DNA of 64,000 nt from the NCBI GenBank assembly GCA_020850575.1, contig JADZEJ010000002.1, positions 174,511 through 238,510 of the forward strand, written 5' to 3'. How positions within the stretch are numbered: the stretch's first letter is position 1; the number at the start of each line of letters is the position of its first letter. Both the position numbers and the translations under genes were made by a program. Below, piece after piece: positions 20,723 to 29,535 of the stretch. The notes under the pieces were generated by a model. That model saw nothing but the letters and a program-made list of their open reading frames with translations. It ran no database searches and had not been told where the DNA came from. Source of the DNA: Candidatus Uhrbacteria bacterium (GTDB lineage: Bacteria; Patescibacteriota; Patescibacteriia; 2-12-FULL-60-25).

Positions 20723-21427
20723 TTATTTTTGTTGTGCGAGGGTATAACTGGCGATTATTGCCGCTGTCTCTGAACGAAGTATCAGATTGCCAAGCTGACA
20801 AATATGCAAACCTTCTTTTTTTGCCGTTTCGATTTCTGAATCTTCCCAACCTCCTTCAGGACCAATGAAAAAAGAAACCTTGGTCTTTATATCATGAAGT
20901 ATATTTGATTTACCGGATCCATCAAAAAATATTCCGCTTTCTCCTGAAGCCTTCCATTGCTCTACCGCTTCTTGAAACGTTTGTATTTTGAGTAATGAAG
21001 GTAAAAACATACGTCCACTTTGCTCAGAAGCTTCACGAATAATATGTTCGATGCGCTCCGGTTTAATCTGGAGCTTGATCGTTCGTTTGGTTATGATAGG
21101 AATGATTGTTTTAACACCACACTCTACGGCTTTTTGAACCGCAAGATCAAAATGCTCACTCTTCAAAATAGCGAGATACATGGTGACATCACGAAAAAGT
21201 CCTTCTTCTCCATGATAGGTCTGTTGAATTTCAATTTCAATTTCTTGCTTAGAAACTCCTTGCAAAGGACCAGTCCATGCGGAACCCTTACCATCGCACA
21301 AGGTTATTACTTCTCCCAATTGTATTCTTAACACGGTCTTAAGATGATGAGCGACTTCTTCATCCTCAAGACGTGCAATAACGCCATTAATCTCAACCTT
21401 GCCGATAAAACGATGGATTTTCTTCAT
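20723..21427 (-). CDS. rsmE: 16S rRNA (uridine-N3)-methyltransferase RsmE
   Basis: A 234-residue SPOUT-class methyltransferase modifying U1498 of 16S rRNA. It has an N-terminal PUA-like part (EEVAHHLKTVLRIQLGEVI, then LCDGKGSAW) and the C-terminal knotted domain with FFIGPEGGWEDSEIETA and LGNLILRSETAAI, the SAM-binding motifs. It overlaps the upstream methyltransferase gene by 4 bp (ATGA). Confidence 0.94.
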   Translation of the reverse strand: MKKIHRFIGKVEINGVIARLEDEEVAHHLKTVLRIQLGEVITLCDGKGSAWTGPLQGVSKQEIEIEIQQTYHGEEGLFRDVTMYLAILKSEHFDLAVQKAVECGVKTIIPIITKRTIKLQIKPERIEHIIREASEQSGRMFLPSLLKIQTFQEAVEQWKASGESGIFFDGSGKSNILHDIKTKVSFFIGPEGGWEDSEIETAKKEGLHICQLGNLILRSETAAIIASYTLAQQK

Positions 21428-22197
21428 ATTTTCTTTGCTTCCAAATATAAAAATATTGGTATTTCACGTCGAGCCATATTTTCAGCAAGCGCACGTGGAC
21501 CGGAGTCGCTCTGTTTGTGTGAAACCCATTCTTCCAAATTACTCACTACAAAACCGGCACGTACCAAATGTTTTATAAAATATTGCAATGGTCGGTGGTA
21601 GGTATATGTCACTACTTCTGGCTGCGAACCGGGATGCATCTGCATTTTTTGTGAAAACTCACTCGAATATCTTTCAATACGTCGATATTGAACCTGTTTT
21701 TTATCATCCCACCCCCATTCACTCGATTTTGGTATGCGGAAAGCCGGATGATTTAAGACTAAAACCAATCGACCTCCCGGCATTAGCCGTTCTGAACACG
21801 CTTTAAACACCAAATGAGGCTGGCTAATATTTTGTATCGCTAAAACAATCGTAATTAGTTCGAAACGTGCCGATGCTGGCAATACCGATAGGTCTTCGGC
21901 AGAACCGACGATATATGGGATGATTTTTGGTGCTTGAGATTCATTTTTTTTTGCGATTTGAATGAGTTCTTCTGAAATATCCATCCCCATAACATGGGCA
22001 CCATTTTCCGAAAATGCACGTGTAAAAAAACCTTGGCCACATGCAAGATCGAGCAATCGCTGTTCTGGTTTAAGTTCAAGGCACCGCAAAAGATTCGGTA
22101 ATATAAGATCTTTTTGGTAATTTGAAGATTGACCATCTACCAATTGATCGTACCAATTTGCTACATTTCCCCAAGATGTTTTTTCTGAAGCTGACAT
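21424..22197 (-). CDS. Class I SAM-dependent methyltransferase
   Basis: A 257-residue methyltransferase with a Rossmann core: LLDLACGQGFFTRAF (motif I), VMGMDISEELIQIA, ELITIVLAIQNIS and LVLVLNHPAFRIP. The C-terminal part (WGWDDKKQVQYRRIERY, TYTYHRPLQYFIKHL) resembles small-molecule methyltransferases, but the substrate is not identifiable. It heads the operon with rsmE and pgi and has an extended -10 (TGA-TACACT) 6 bp before its ATG. Confidence 0.82.
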   Translation of the reverse strand: MSASEKTSWGNVANWYDQLVDGQSSNYQKDLILPNLLRCLELKPEQRLLDLACGQGFFTRAFSENGAHVMGMDISEELIQIAKKNESQAPKIIPYIVGSAEDLSVLPASARFELITIVLAIQNISQPHLVFKACSERLMPGGRLVLVLNHPAFRIPKSSEWGWDDKKQVQYRRIERYSSEFSQKMQMHPGSQPEVVTYTYHRPLQYFIKHLVRAGFVVSNLEEWVSHKQSDSGPRALAENMARREIPIFLYLEAKKI

Positions 22198-22203
22198 ATT
22201 TCA

Positions 22204-22212
22204 AGTGTATCA
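22204..22212 (-). promoter_or_regulatory. Extended -10 of the methyltransferase-rsmE-pgi operon
   Basis: Minus-strand TGA-TACACT followed by six bases and the ATG at 22197. It predicts a leaderless operon transcript. Confidence 0.45.
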
Positions 22213-22271
22213 TGCGTCGTCTACTTGCAAAATCACATATGTGCGTTAGGATATCCATCACGGAGAACACC

Positions 22272-23162
22272 ATGGGATTTAGTGATTTCTGTCGTTCTTT
22301 TATATTCGATGCCAATAAAAGCGGCATGATTGGTATTGAACGCGAATTCTTTATCACAGAAGGGATCAGCAGAAAACCAATTCCTCGATCACCGGAATTT
22401 CTGCAACACGTTAAAAACAAACGTTGGACATACGAGCTTTCAGCCTGCCAGGTTGAAGATAGGACAATTCCTTGCGAAGCCTTTTTGGTTCTTGAGGCCG
22501 AATTGAGGCGTGGTTCGTCCCTTGGTCGTACTGCTGCACTCACAATGGGTTGTCATCTCGAAGCAATTGAAGTCGCACCTCTCGATATGCCGAAAGACAT
22601 TTACCCCGACGAACCAAGGTATGAAAAAATTTCAAGTACCTTGGATGCGGCGCGACTATTGTCTGCATTGCGTATAGCAGGAACCCATATTCACTACGGT
22701 GTGCGGAACCTGGAAGAGGCTTTGCGTATTTCAAATGTTTTGAATGCTCATATTGAGGAATTGAGTAAACTGGGTGATGGCTCTCGTGGAGAGAGAATCA
22801 AGCTTTACCAGCAAGTCGCGCAATATCCATTTGCACCGCAGTATGAAAGTACTGATCATTACTATCATACGGCACGTGAACAGGGTTTTGATGCTAATCC
22901 AAAAAATTGTTGGCATCTCATTCGTATCAACCCACAAGGAACCGTTGAAGTACGTGTCTTCGGAACGGCATTCAGCCGATCAAAAAATGATCAAGATATC
23001 AATCGCATTGTTGACTGGGCAAAACGCATTTGCGATCTGGTGAACCTTCTATTAAGCCCACCTCCATTCCCACTGTTTTACAGAGGGAATTTTTGTATCA
23101 ACTTTTTTTTGCGATGCTCGTCACATATTTTTCCAAAACTTCTGCATATAACATCATGCTAG
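22272..23162 (+). CDS. GCS2-like carboxylate-amine ligase, abnormal 3' end
   Basis: A 296-residue protein related to the glutamate-cysteine ligase 2 / YbdK family of ATP-grasp-like carboxylate-amine ligases. GIEREFFI (nucleotide/metal Glu), YELSACQVEDRT, AGTHIHYGV and HLIRINPQGTVEVRVFGT are the family blocks. Family members are usually ~370 residues, so it is short. The ATG at 22272 is chosen for its GGAG box 7 bp upstream. The last ~36 codons look non-conserved and run through an intrinsic terminator and 65 bp into the opposing M20 gene before a TAG; a +1 frame stop lies at 23041. The 3' end may be frameshifted. The product of the reaction is unknown. Confidence 0.65.
   Translation: MGFSDFCRSFIFDANKSGMIGIEREFFITEGISRKPIPRSPEFLQHVKNKRWTYELSACQVEDRTIPCEAFLVLEAELRRGSSLGRTAALTMGCHLEAIEVAPLDMPKDIYPDEPRYEKISSTLDAARLLSALRIAGTHIHYGVRNLEEALRISNVLNAHIEELSKLGDGSRGERIKLYQQVAQYPFAPQYESTDHYYHTAREQGFDANPKNCWHLIRINPQGTVEVRVFGTAFSRSKNDQDINRIVDWAKRICDLVNLLLSPPPFPLFYRGNFCINFFLRCSSHIFPKLLHITSC
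23066..23094 (+). terminator. Intrinsic terminator inside the GCS2-like open frame
   Basis: A plus-strand hairpin with ATTCCC/GGGAAT, an A-A mismatch, then CTGT/ACAG and a 3-nt loop, followed by a short T-run. It lies before the in-frame stop codon (23160-23162) of the gene it would terminate. Confidence 0.65.
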
Positions 23163-24195
23163 GTATACTTACCCATTCGTTTCGACCATGATGATTTGCT
23201 CCATCAGGTTGACAGATAATAACGTTTGAACCTTGTTGTGAAAAAAAACGACCATCTGAAGATCCATGAGCCACACTATATTCTGCCGTTCGTCCGCAAG
23301 CTGAAATAAACTCTGCAAATAATGCAACATTCGGATGTGTTGAAGACGTGGTCATTGGTGGAACCGTCATGACGTGTTCTATTTCAATACCTTCGGGCAT
23401 GATTTTTTGCATGCGTTCAATAATCTTTTCCGGAGTATCCTTTTCTACAAAACGTATATCGCAAACCGCTTTCGCTGATGCGGCCACTTGATTTGCCGCT
23501 ACGCCACCTTCAATCAATCCAATATTGCACGTAGTGACCCAATGATCTTCAGGATGTTTTTCTAAAGGAGTAAATGCATCTTGAACGAGTGTGATAGCAC
23601 TTGCTAAAAGTTGAATCGCATTTTTTCCTTTCCACGGCACTGAACCATGCGCCGATTCTCCTTTGGCATGCATAACCAAGCGTAATACTCCTTTTTCTTT
23701 TTCGATTATGCGATGCACGGCTGATCCCCCATCTGGAATAATAACGATTTCTCCACCAAAACCTAGTTTTGTAAGATACCCCGTTCCATTAAATCCGCCC
23801 ACTTCTTCGTCACCAACCATCATTAAGCCAAGATCCCATTTTTTTTCTTTTGCTTGCCGCATTAACATCATCATAATGGCAAGGCCACTTTTCATATCTA
23901 AAGCACCACGACCAAATATTTTATCTTCCTCTTGTTTTGGTACAAATTGCTCATCATCTCCCTCAACCACATCAAAATGACCATTCAATAAAACCTTCGG
24001 TTTTTTTACTCCAAATTCTGTTACCATGATTGAAGGAATACCATTCTGTTCAAACCGTTGGATTTCAAAACCTGAATCAGCAAAATATGTTTCAAGAAAA
24101 TCCGCACATGCATGCAATTCTTCAGGGTTATTTTTAGTGGAATGAAACCGTATTAACTTTTCTGTCAAAGCAATAACTTCTACTTTCTCTATCAT
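23098..24195 (-). CDS. M20-family metallopeptidase (ArgE/DapE type)
   Basis: A 365-residue zinc amidohydrolase. VLLNGHFDVVEGDD (metal His and Asp), FGRGALDMKSGLAIMMM, VGDEEVGG (catalytic Glu pair), AHGSVPWKGKNAI of the dimerisation lid and the late HGSSDGRFF block are standard for ArgE/DapE/CPG2. Whether it deacylates an amino-acid derivative or cleaves a dipeptide cannot be told. It is monocistronic, with a TATACT -10 nine bases before the ATG, and converges on the GCS2-like gene with a 65-bp overlap. Confidence 0.88.
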   Translation of the reverse strand: MIEKVEVIALTEKLIRFHSTKNNPEELHACADFLETYFADSGFEIQRFEQNGIPSIMVTEFGVKKPKVLLNGHFDVVEGDDEQFVPKQEEDKIFGRGALDMKSGLAIMMMLMRQAKEKKWDLGLMMVGDEEVGGFNGTGYLTKLGFGGEIVIIPDGGSAVHRIIEKEKGVLRLVMHAKGESAHGSVPWKGKNAIQLLASAITLVQDAFTPLEKHPEDHWVTTCNIGLIEGGVAANQVAASAKAVCDIRFVEKDTPEKIIERMQKIMPEGIEIEHVMTVPPMTTSSTHPNVALFAEFISACGRTAEYSVAHGSSDGRFFSQQGSNVIICQPDGANHHGRNEWVSIPSMMLYAEVLEKYVTSIAKKS

Positions 24196-24204
24196 AGAAT
24201 ATTG

Positions 24205-24210
24205 AGTATA
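24205..24210 (-). promoter_or_regulatory. -10 of the M20 peptidase gene
   Basis: Minus-strand TATACT, nine bases before the ATG at 24195, again predicting little or no 5' leader. Confidence 0.5.
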
Positions 24211-24237
24211 AATCTATCTTTCATTGTTTTACAAGTC

Positions 24238-24266
24238 TTGACCATGATCAATTTTGGGTGTAAACT
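24238..24266 (+). promoter_or_regulatory. tRNA-Gln promoter
   Basis: TTGACC, a 17-bp spacer and TAAACT, ending 19 bp before the 5' end of the tRNA. It resembles the ATP synthase promoter (same spacer length and same -10). Confidence 0.7.
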
Positions 24267-24285
24267 CAGCGCACAAATCTCCTAA

Positions 24286-24359
24286 TCCGAGGTCGTCTAA
24301 TGGTAGGACTGCAGACTCTGAATCTGCCTATCTTGGTTCGAGCCCAAGCCTCGGAGCCA
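24286..24359 (+). tRNA. tRNA-Gln (anticodon CTG)
   Basis: A 74-nt tRNA. The acceptor stem TCCGAGG pairs with CCTCGGA, followed by discriminator G and an encoded CCA. The anticodon stem GCAGA/TCTGC encloses the loop CTCTGAA, so the anticodon is CTG (reads CAG). The T-arm contains TTCGAGC. It stands alone between the M20 and YkvA genes. Confidence 0.95.
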
Positions 24360-24361
24360 CA

Positions 24362-24391
24362 TAAAAAAATCGTTCAACACGGTTTTTTTTA
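24362..24391 (+). terminator. Terminator after tRNA-Gln
   Basis: An A-tract and CGT stem pair with ACG and eight T around a TCAAC loop, giving a U-rich hairpin directly after the encoded CCA. The stem is AT-rich, so moderate strength. Confidence 0.6.
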
Positions 24392-24434
24392 TATGGCTCG
24401 ACAAATTTTTTTCAAAACAAAAACTTATCGCAAA

Positions 24435-24713
24435 TTACCTTAGACTATCTTCTTTTTTCATCTCTACATGTTGAGAATGTATTTTTTCTTCATGTTGTGT
24501 TACCCGTTTTAAAAACCACATAGCGGCAAAACTGACAATTCCGATATCATCAAGCCAGCCTACGATTGGAATAAAATCTGGAACAAAATCAAATGGTAAC
24601 ATGAGGTAGATAACGGAGATCAAAAGCAATACTTTTGGTTTCCAATCAGTTTTTGGATTTCGAATGTACGAAATTATATTGTGCCAGTGTGGAATAAAAC
24701 GATGTTTTTCCAT
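24435..24713 (-). CDS. YkvA/DUF1232-family membrane protein
   Basis: A 92-residue protein whose core VIYLMLPFDFVPDFIPIVG, followed by WLDDIGIV, is the DUF1232 signature: a hydrophobic hairpin with the P-D-F-x-P-D motif. Function of the family is unknown. It sits 15 bp after dnaX and is probably the last gene of that operon. Confidence 0.85.
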   Translation of the reverse strand: MEKHRFIPHWHNIISYIRNPKTDWKPKVLLLISVIYLMLPFDFVPDFIPIVGWLDDIGIVSFAAMWFLKRVTQHEEKIHSQHVEMKKEDSLR

Positions 24714-24728
24714 AGTTTTTTTTCACAA

Positions 24729-26324
24729 TCATGCTGTACCTCCTTCTTCCACCACTTGGCCTCCAAAAGCACGTAATAAGGTATTTACCGTATCTTGTTC
24801 ACGTATTTGTTTACCTTCTTCATCTTGGATTGCGACTTCGCCATCAACTCGCACATTGGGACAGTCCAAAGCCGAACGTAAACAATCTTCAATCAATTGC
24901 TTTGTCTTCAATGTGCCTATTATTTTTTCACGGTGATACGGATATTGAAATTGAATGAATACTGTATTTCCTTCAATACGTAAAGGACGTGAAATTCGTA
25001 AAATAAATGTCAATGAAGGACTTTTTTCATCAACTGTTTTTAGAAATGTTTGCCATTTGACTTGGACAAAACCAATAGAAACCGGAGAACTATCGGAAGC
25101 GGATGTTATTGGAGTATTTGAATTTAATTCGCTGGGTGCGGAATGGGCTAAGCGGATTGTAGGCGTTTGAACTGGAGAAGTGTGTGGTTGTGTCGGAGGA
25201 ATATCAGGAATACTTGGCGTGATGGATTTTTGACTTGGCAGTAAACCAAGCACGATGGCACTGGCTGCTAATTCCATGCAAAAACGTTCATCAGCTCCTT
25301 GTTTTGCGTCTCGACGGCGTTCCATGAACAACAATGCCATATCTGCCAATTCAGACGCTTCGTATGTTGTGACCATGGAAGCGAGCGACCGATCCGCTTC
25401 ATCACCATTTGCCAGTTTTTGACGATGACTAACTGAATCTGCCGCCAATAATAACTGACGAATCGCTAGAATGATATCATCAAATAAAGGTACGAGCGGA
25501 ATCCCCTGTTCTTCGAACTCTGCAATACATTGAAGTGCATTACCAAGTTGACGTGTAGCGCATATTTGTAATAGTTTTGCCGCCATTGGCAAATGGGAAA
25601 CGGGCAGAATCAAATCCGCTATATCGTCCGTTATTTTTTTTTCACCAAAAACCATCAATTGTCCGAGTAAACTTTCCGCATCACGTACGCAACCGTCGGA
25701 CTTTGAAACAATGCGTTTAATAACTTGATCGTCTATTTCACAATTTTCTTGCATTGCTAAAAATCGTATTCGTTCAAACAAGAGTTCATCCGGTATGCGT
25801 TTAAAATTGAAACGTTGGCAACGACTTTGAATCGTTGCCGGTACTTTATGGATTTCTGTCGTAATCAAAATAAAAACCGCATATTCTGGAGGTTCTTCAA
25901 GAGTTTTTAGAAGCGCATTCCAGGCGGCAGTAGTTATCATATGCGCTTCATCCAAAATATACACTTTGCGCTTGGTGCCGCTTGGTGAAAAGCGAACGTG
26001 CTCGATAATATTTTCACGAACGGTATCAATGCCATTATTTGATGCGGCATCCATTTCGATGATGCCTAAATTTGAACCAGAATCGGCAGAGACACAAGAA
26101 GCGCAAACATTACACGGTTCGCCTTTTTCCGATCGTTCACAATTTAAGGCTTTTGCAAAAATACGTGCCGCTGTTGTTTTTCCAACACCACGAGGACCAC
26201 CAAATAAATAGGCGTGTCCTATTTTATTTGATTCAACTTCTAAACATAACGTTTGTTTAACGCCTGCTTGATCGGTTATATCAGCAAAGGTTTTTGGCCG
26301 ATATTTTCGGCTGAGATTTGCCAT
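24729..26324 (-). CDS. dnaX: DNA polymerase III gamma/tau subunit
   Basis: A 531-residue clamp-loader ATPase. GGPRGVGKTTAARIFAKAL is the Walker A loop (residues ~42-60); four Cys of the zinc module follow (NCERSEKGEPCNVCASC); YILDEAHMI is Walker B and QSRCQRFNF the sensor/SRC motif. Residues ~235-360 are the collar domain, ~370-415 a Pro/Ser/Thr-rich linker, and the rest a tau-like C-terminal domain. It starts 2 bp after the upstream conserved gene. No evident in-frame slippage site yields a useful gamma form. Confidence 0.95.
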   Translation of the reverse strand: MANLSRKYRPKTFADITDQAGVKQTLCLEVESNKIGHAYLFGGPRGVGKTTAARIFAKALNCERSEKGEPCNVCASCVSADSGSNLGIIEMDAASNNGIDTVRENIIEHVRFSPSGTKRKVYILDEAHMITTAAWNALLKTLEEPPEYAVFILITTEIHKVPATIQSRCQRFNFKRIPDELLFERIRFLAMQENCEIDDQVIKRIVSKSDGCVRDAESLLGQLMVFGEKKITDDIADLILPVSHLPMAAKLLQICATRQLGNALQCIAEFEEQGIPLVPLFDDIILAIRQLLLAADSVSHRQKLANGDEADRSLASMVTTYEASELADMALLFMERRRDAKQGADERFCMELAASAIVLGLLPSQKSITPSIPDIPPTQPHTSPVQTPTIRLAHSAPSELNSNTPITSASDSSPVSIGFVQVKWQTFLKTVDEKSPSLTFILRISRPLRIEGNTVFIQFQYPYHREKIIGTLKTKQLIEDCLRSALDCPNVRVDGEVAIQDEEGKQIREQDTVNTLLRAFGGQVVEEGGTA

Positions 26325-26326
26325 GT

Positions 26327-26914
26327 TTACGTCCGTTTAATGATATTTTCAACAGCCGCCCATTTGCTCGGAGCAGCCTTTGGAATAAGTATTACCGCTT
26401 CGTCTCCAGTATCACCGCGATGATATGAAACGGCAGCGGTTAGGACATGATATTTTTTATTATTCGCAATGATGCGTAAATCATTGGTCATTTCATCACG
26501 AACAATTATGCCCATCACGCGTTGACGTTCGATCGGGCCAATTTGTTTGAATAGAAATGTCCCATTTGGCTGTATGGTTAACTTGAGAATATCACCTTCG
26601 ACTAATTTTGATTTTGACGCATAATTTGGCGGAACGACATACTGATTCCCATCAGAACCAACCATGTGCTCTCCGTCAAATACGCCTTCGACGATTTTAC
26701 CCTCATTTGGGCCAAATGTATCTTGATCCGGTCGATGTGAAACTCTGGTTACCAATTCTTCCATTGACCCATCGGTTTCGGAGGCGCTTGAAAGAAGCCG
26801 TTCCAAATTAGACAGATCTTCTCGTAAATTACTTATCATCTTGCGAGCGAGAGCAAATTTTGTCTCCATCGCAGTTAATGACACATGGTCATTTTGTAAT
26901 TCAGGATTATTCAT
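26327..26914 (-). CDS. Conserved protein of unknown function upstream of dnaX
   Basis: A 195-residue soluble protein. Residues ~15-45 form a helix (ALARKMISNLREDLSNLERLL) that may be a coiled coil; residues ~75-130 (EGKIVEGVFDGEHMVGSDG, YASKSKLVEGDILKLTI) look like a small beta-barrel of OB or SH3 type; the C-terminal part (RQRVMGIIVRDE through EAVILIPKA) is beta-rich. I recall similar proteins next to dnaX in other Patescibacteria, but no function. The 2-bp spacing to dnaX implies co-translation. Confidence 0.6.
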   Translation of the reverse strand: MNNPELQNDHVSLTAMETKFALARKMISNLREDLSNLERLLSSASETDGSMEELVTRVSHRPDQDTFGPNEGKIVEGVFDGEHMVGSDGNQYVVPPNYASKSKLVEGDILKLTIQPNGTFLFKQIGPIERQRVMGIIVRDEMTNDLRIIANNKKYHVLTAAVSYHRGDTGDEAVILIPKAAPSKWAAVENIIKRT

Positions 26915-26952
26915 TTTGTTTTCTATTTATCCACAACCATTTTATTTTAGCC

Positions 26953-29535
26953 TTAAAGCTCAATATCGTCCATTTCGTCATTCACTTTTGAATTACGGCG
27001 CTCTGCAATCTCCGCCTCGATCAACTCACGTTTACGTCCATATTTGTAGCGTGATAATTCTTTCACCATATTCGCCAGTTCTTTTTCTTTTTGCGTTGGT
27101 CGAGGGGCAAAATTCAATTTCATCAAAAATGGTTTTGAGGCAGTGTTGTCGATCAAAACACGCGTCGCAATGTGCAAACCGGGAACATTCACCAAATCAT
27201 ATTGCGAAAAAATCGGTTCAAATTCTTTCGCTAAGAATTCAGCATCTTCTGTACCGACACGAAACACGCATTTTGTACCGACGTTTCCAAAAATTGCGTC
27301 TCTAATTTGCGTATCTTTGCTGGCACCCGTCACTAATTGCCCAATGTATTGATGCGCGATGATCAAGTTCAAGGCGTATTTACGAGCTTCAGATAAAATA
27401 GCAGAAATTGAATCGGTCAAGAAATTTTGAAATTCATCAATGTACAAATAAAAATCTTCACGTTTTGACGCTTCCATATCACCACGAGCCAGCGCTGCCA
27501 TCAAAATTTTGCCGACAACCACCATGCCGATCAAATACGCGTTAATGTCACCGATTTTACCTTTTGATAACTTGAGCAAGACGATTTTTTTCGAATCCAT
27601 TGCTTCACGCATGTTAAAGGCACTCTTTTGCTGACCGATAATCGGTCGCATGTAATCATTGTAGATAAATGGTGTTAACTTTGACGTGATATACGGAACC
27701 ATGTTGGCCAAACTTGCTTCACCACCTGCCTTTTGTGCTTCTTTTGTCCAAAAATCATATACATCTTGCGATTTGCATTTTGATAACTTAAATGCACGAT
27801 AGTCGTCATCAGCCAATAATTTTGGAATTTCCATCAAGGTAGAACCAGATTCACGATGTTCCATCATGAGCAAAATGGCATTACGCATGTACAATTCAAA
27901 CATTGGTCCACCGGTTGATTTTAGATCGTACAATTTATCGAAAATCTTTAACATTTCGTTGATAACAAAGGTTTTTTGTTCCGGAAATCGTTCATCAAAC
28001 TCAAGCATGTTTAAGCCAATCGGGCGTGAATAGTCAGCAGGATCAAAGAAAATCACATCATCTGCACGTTCTTTTGGCACAAAGCCTAATGCTTCGTCAC
28101 ACAAGTCACCATGAGGATCAATCACACATACGCCACGTCCGGCGATAATATCTTGGCGGATAAGTGATGCTTGATAGGCGGATTTACCAACACCAGACCC
28201 TCCAATAATATACATGTGACGACGACGATCTTCTTGCTTCATGCGAACGGCGTAACTGTGTCCACGATATGATGCATTCCCAAGCAAAATCCCCTCTTTT
28301 GGCAGATTAGACGGTGGGAGCGCCGAACGAACCAAGAGCCAATTGATTTTTGGCGTTTCGGTAGTTGGCAATGGAAAGTGATACACGGATGCCAACTCTT
28401 CGGCATTCATGATCAATTTAAAATTACGATCAAAGTGACGATAAATAAAATGTCTTACCATTCGACCTTGAAAGGTCGGAGAATTTTTTTGAAATGAATT
28501 TCCGTATTCGTAAATATTGTATTGACCGAATGACGCCAAAGCATCATTCAAATAACGTTTTGCTTTTTCTGGATTTGTGGAAGAAGCGATAATTCGAATA
28601 TTAACATCCAAGCCTGCTTTACTGGCTTTTTCTTCCAAACCCTTGACCATTTCTTCTTCAAGCGGCGACAGGCGATACCCTTCTTCCGGTTTTTTTTCGC
28701 CAGGCTTTGCCGTATCTGCCAACCGTGACATTTCTTTAGAAACAGACTTAAACACGCTATTGCTTTGTACATCTTTTAATTTCTTGCCTTGTTGCATTGC
28801 TTTGGCAATACGCAAACCTTCGGCGCGCCACGTTTTACGAGCACTCGCGACTACAAACTGAACAGCGGCACCATCATTATCATCAACTTTTGACAAAGCA
28901 TTTGTTAATGAATTTAATGGGTCTGATTCTAATTTTCGATAGGTTTTAACAGGAAAAGCTGATTGACGTTTGTAGGTTACATAACTTCCGAGAATAATTC
29001 CGGTTGGAGTAAAGATATTATAATCGGGTTCTTCGAGAATTTCTGCATGAGGAAATTGTGCGTGAATTTGTTCCTCAATAAAATTACGATACTTTTTTGG
29101 CGTGGCAACATAAAAATTTATTTTGCCTTTATGCACGACTATTTCAAATGAATAGGTATCTTTTCGGCCAAATAACCAACGTGCAATTCCCTTTTCAGCC
29201 GGGACAGAACCAATGGTCGAAAAAACCGTTTCCATGACGGATATTAATTCTTGAATTTGCTGCGTAGAGCGTGAACCCTCGACATCTTCTTTTTTAACAG
29301 CCTTTGGCACTTTGACGCTTAAAACCTGCAAATCAAAAGCAACGGAAGCACGACCACGACGATTATATAAAGCACGAATGACAAATAATGTGATAATAAG
29401 AACAAAAACAAAACCCACGAGACTGATGATTAAAATACTTATCGGATCAGAGATTAGCTCTGAAACTGAAAAAGACTGACTACCAATGCTCTCACCAGGC
29501 AGAGCTTCAAATTGAAAAAGAAAGGTTGGGATCAT
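26953..29535 (-). CDS. VirD4/TraG-like membrane ATPase (DUF87 type)
   Basis: An 860-residue membrane-anchored P-loop ATPase. One membrane helix lies near residues 33-60 (SILIISLVGFVFVLIITLFV). Residues ~70-390 form a large N-terminal domain without a familiar motif. The motor domain has IIGGSGVGKSAYQASLIRQD (Walker A, ~residue 445), CVIDPHGDL, and FYLYIDEFQNFL (Walker B, ~665), followed by LIIAHQYIGQL. This is the layout of type IV secretion coupling or VirB4-like proteins. No other conjugation genes are in the window, so it is probably a chromosomal DNA or protein translocation motor peculiar to the group. Co-translated with the acidic partner (4-bp overlap). Confidence 0.8.
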   Translation of the reverse strand: MIPTFLFQFEALPGESIGSQSFSVSELISDPISILIISLVGFVFVLIITLFVIRALYNRRGRASVAFDLQVLSVKVPKAVKKEDVEGSRSTQQIQELISVMETVFSTIGSVPAEKGIARWLFGRKDTYSFEIVVHKGKINFYVATPKKYRNFIEEQIHAQFPHAEILEEPDYNIFTPTGIILGSYVTYKRQSAFPVKTYRKLESDPLNSLTNALSKVDDNDGAAVQFVVASARKTWRAEGLRIAKAMQQGKKLKDVQSNSVFKSVSKEMSRLADTAKPGEKKPEEGYRLSPLEEEMVKGLEEKASKAGLDVNIRIIASSTNPEKAKRYLNDALASFGQYNIYEYGNSFQKNSPTFQGRMVRHFIYRHFDRNFKLIMNAEELASVYHFPLPTTETPKINWLLVRSALPPSNLPKEGILLGNASYRGHSYAVRMKQEDRRRHMYIIGGSGVGKSAYQASLIRQDIIAGRGVCVIDPHGDLCDEALGFVPKERADDVIFFDPADYSRPIGLNMLEFDERFPEQKTFVINEMLKIFDKLYDLKSTGGPMFELYMRNAILLMMEHRESGSTLMEIPKLLADDDYRAFKLSKCKSQDVYDFWTKEAQKAGGEASLANMVPYITSKLTPFIYNDYMRPIIGQQKSAFNMREAMDSKKIVLLKLSKGKIGDINAYLIGMVVVGKILMAALARGDMEASKREDFYLYIDEFQNFLTDSISAILSEARKYALNLIIAHQYIGQLVTGASKDTQIRDAIFGNVGTKCVFRVGTEDAEFLAKEFEPIFSQYDLVNVPGLHIATRVLIDNTASKPFLMKLNFAPRPTQKEKELANMVKELSRYKYGRKRELIEAEIAERRNSKVNDEMDDIEL

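Noticed and set aside
22122..22271. Upstream in-frame extension of the GCS2-like gene
   Set aside because: It overlaps the start of the divergent methyltransferase, is not family-like, and the ATG at 22272 has a GGAG box.
25634..25642. Run of nine A on the dnaX coding strand as a slippage site
   Set aside because: Slippage here, near residue 228, would cut the protein before the collar domain, so it would not yield a working gamma form.
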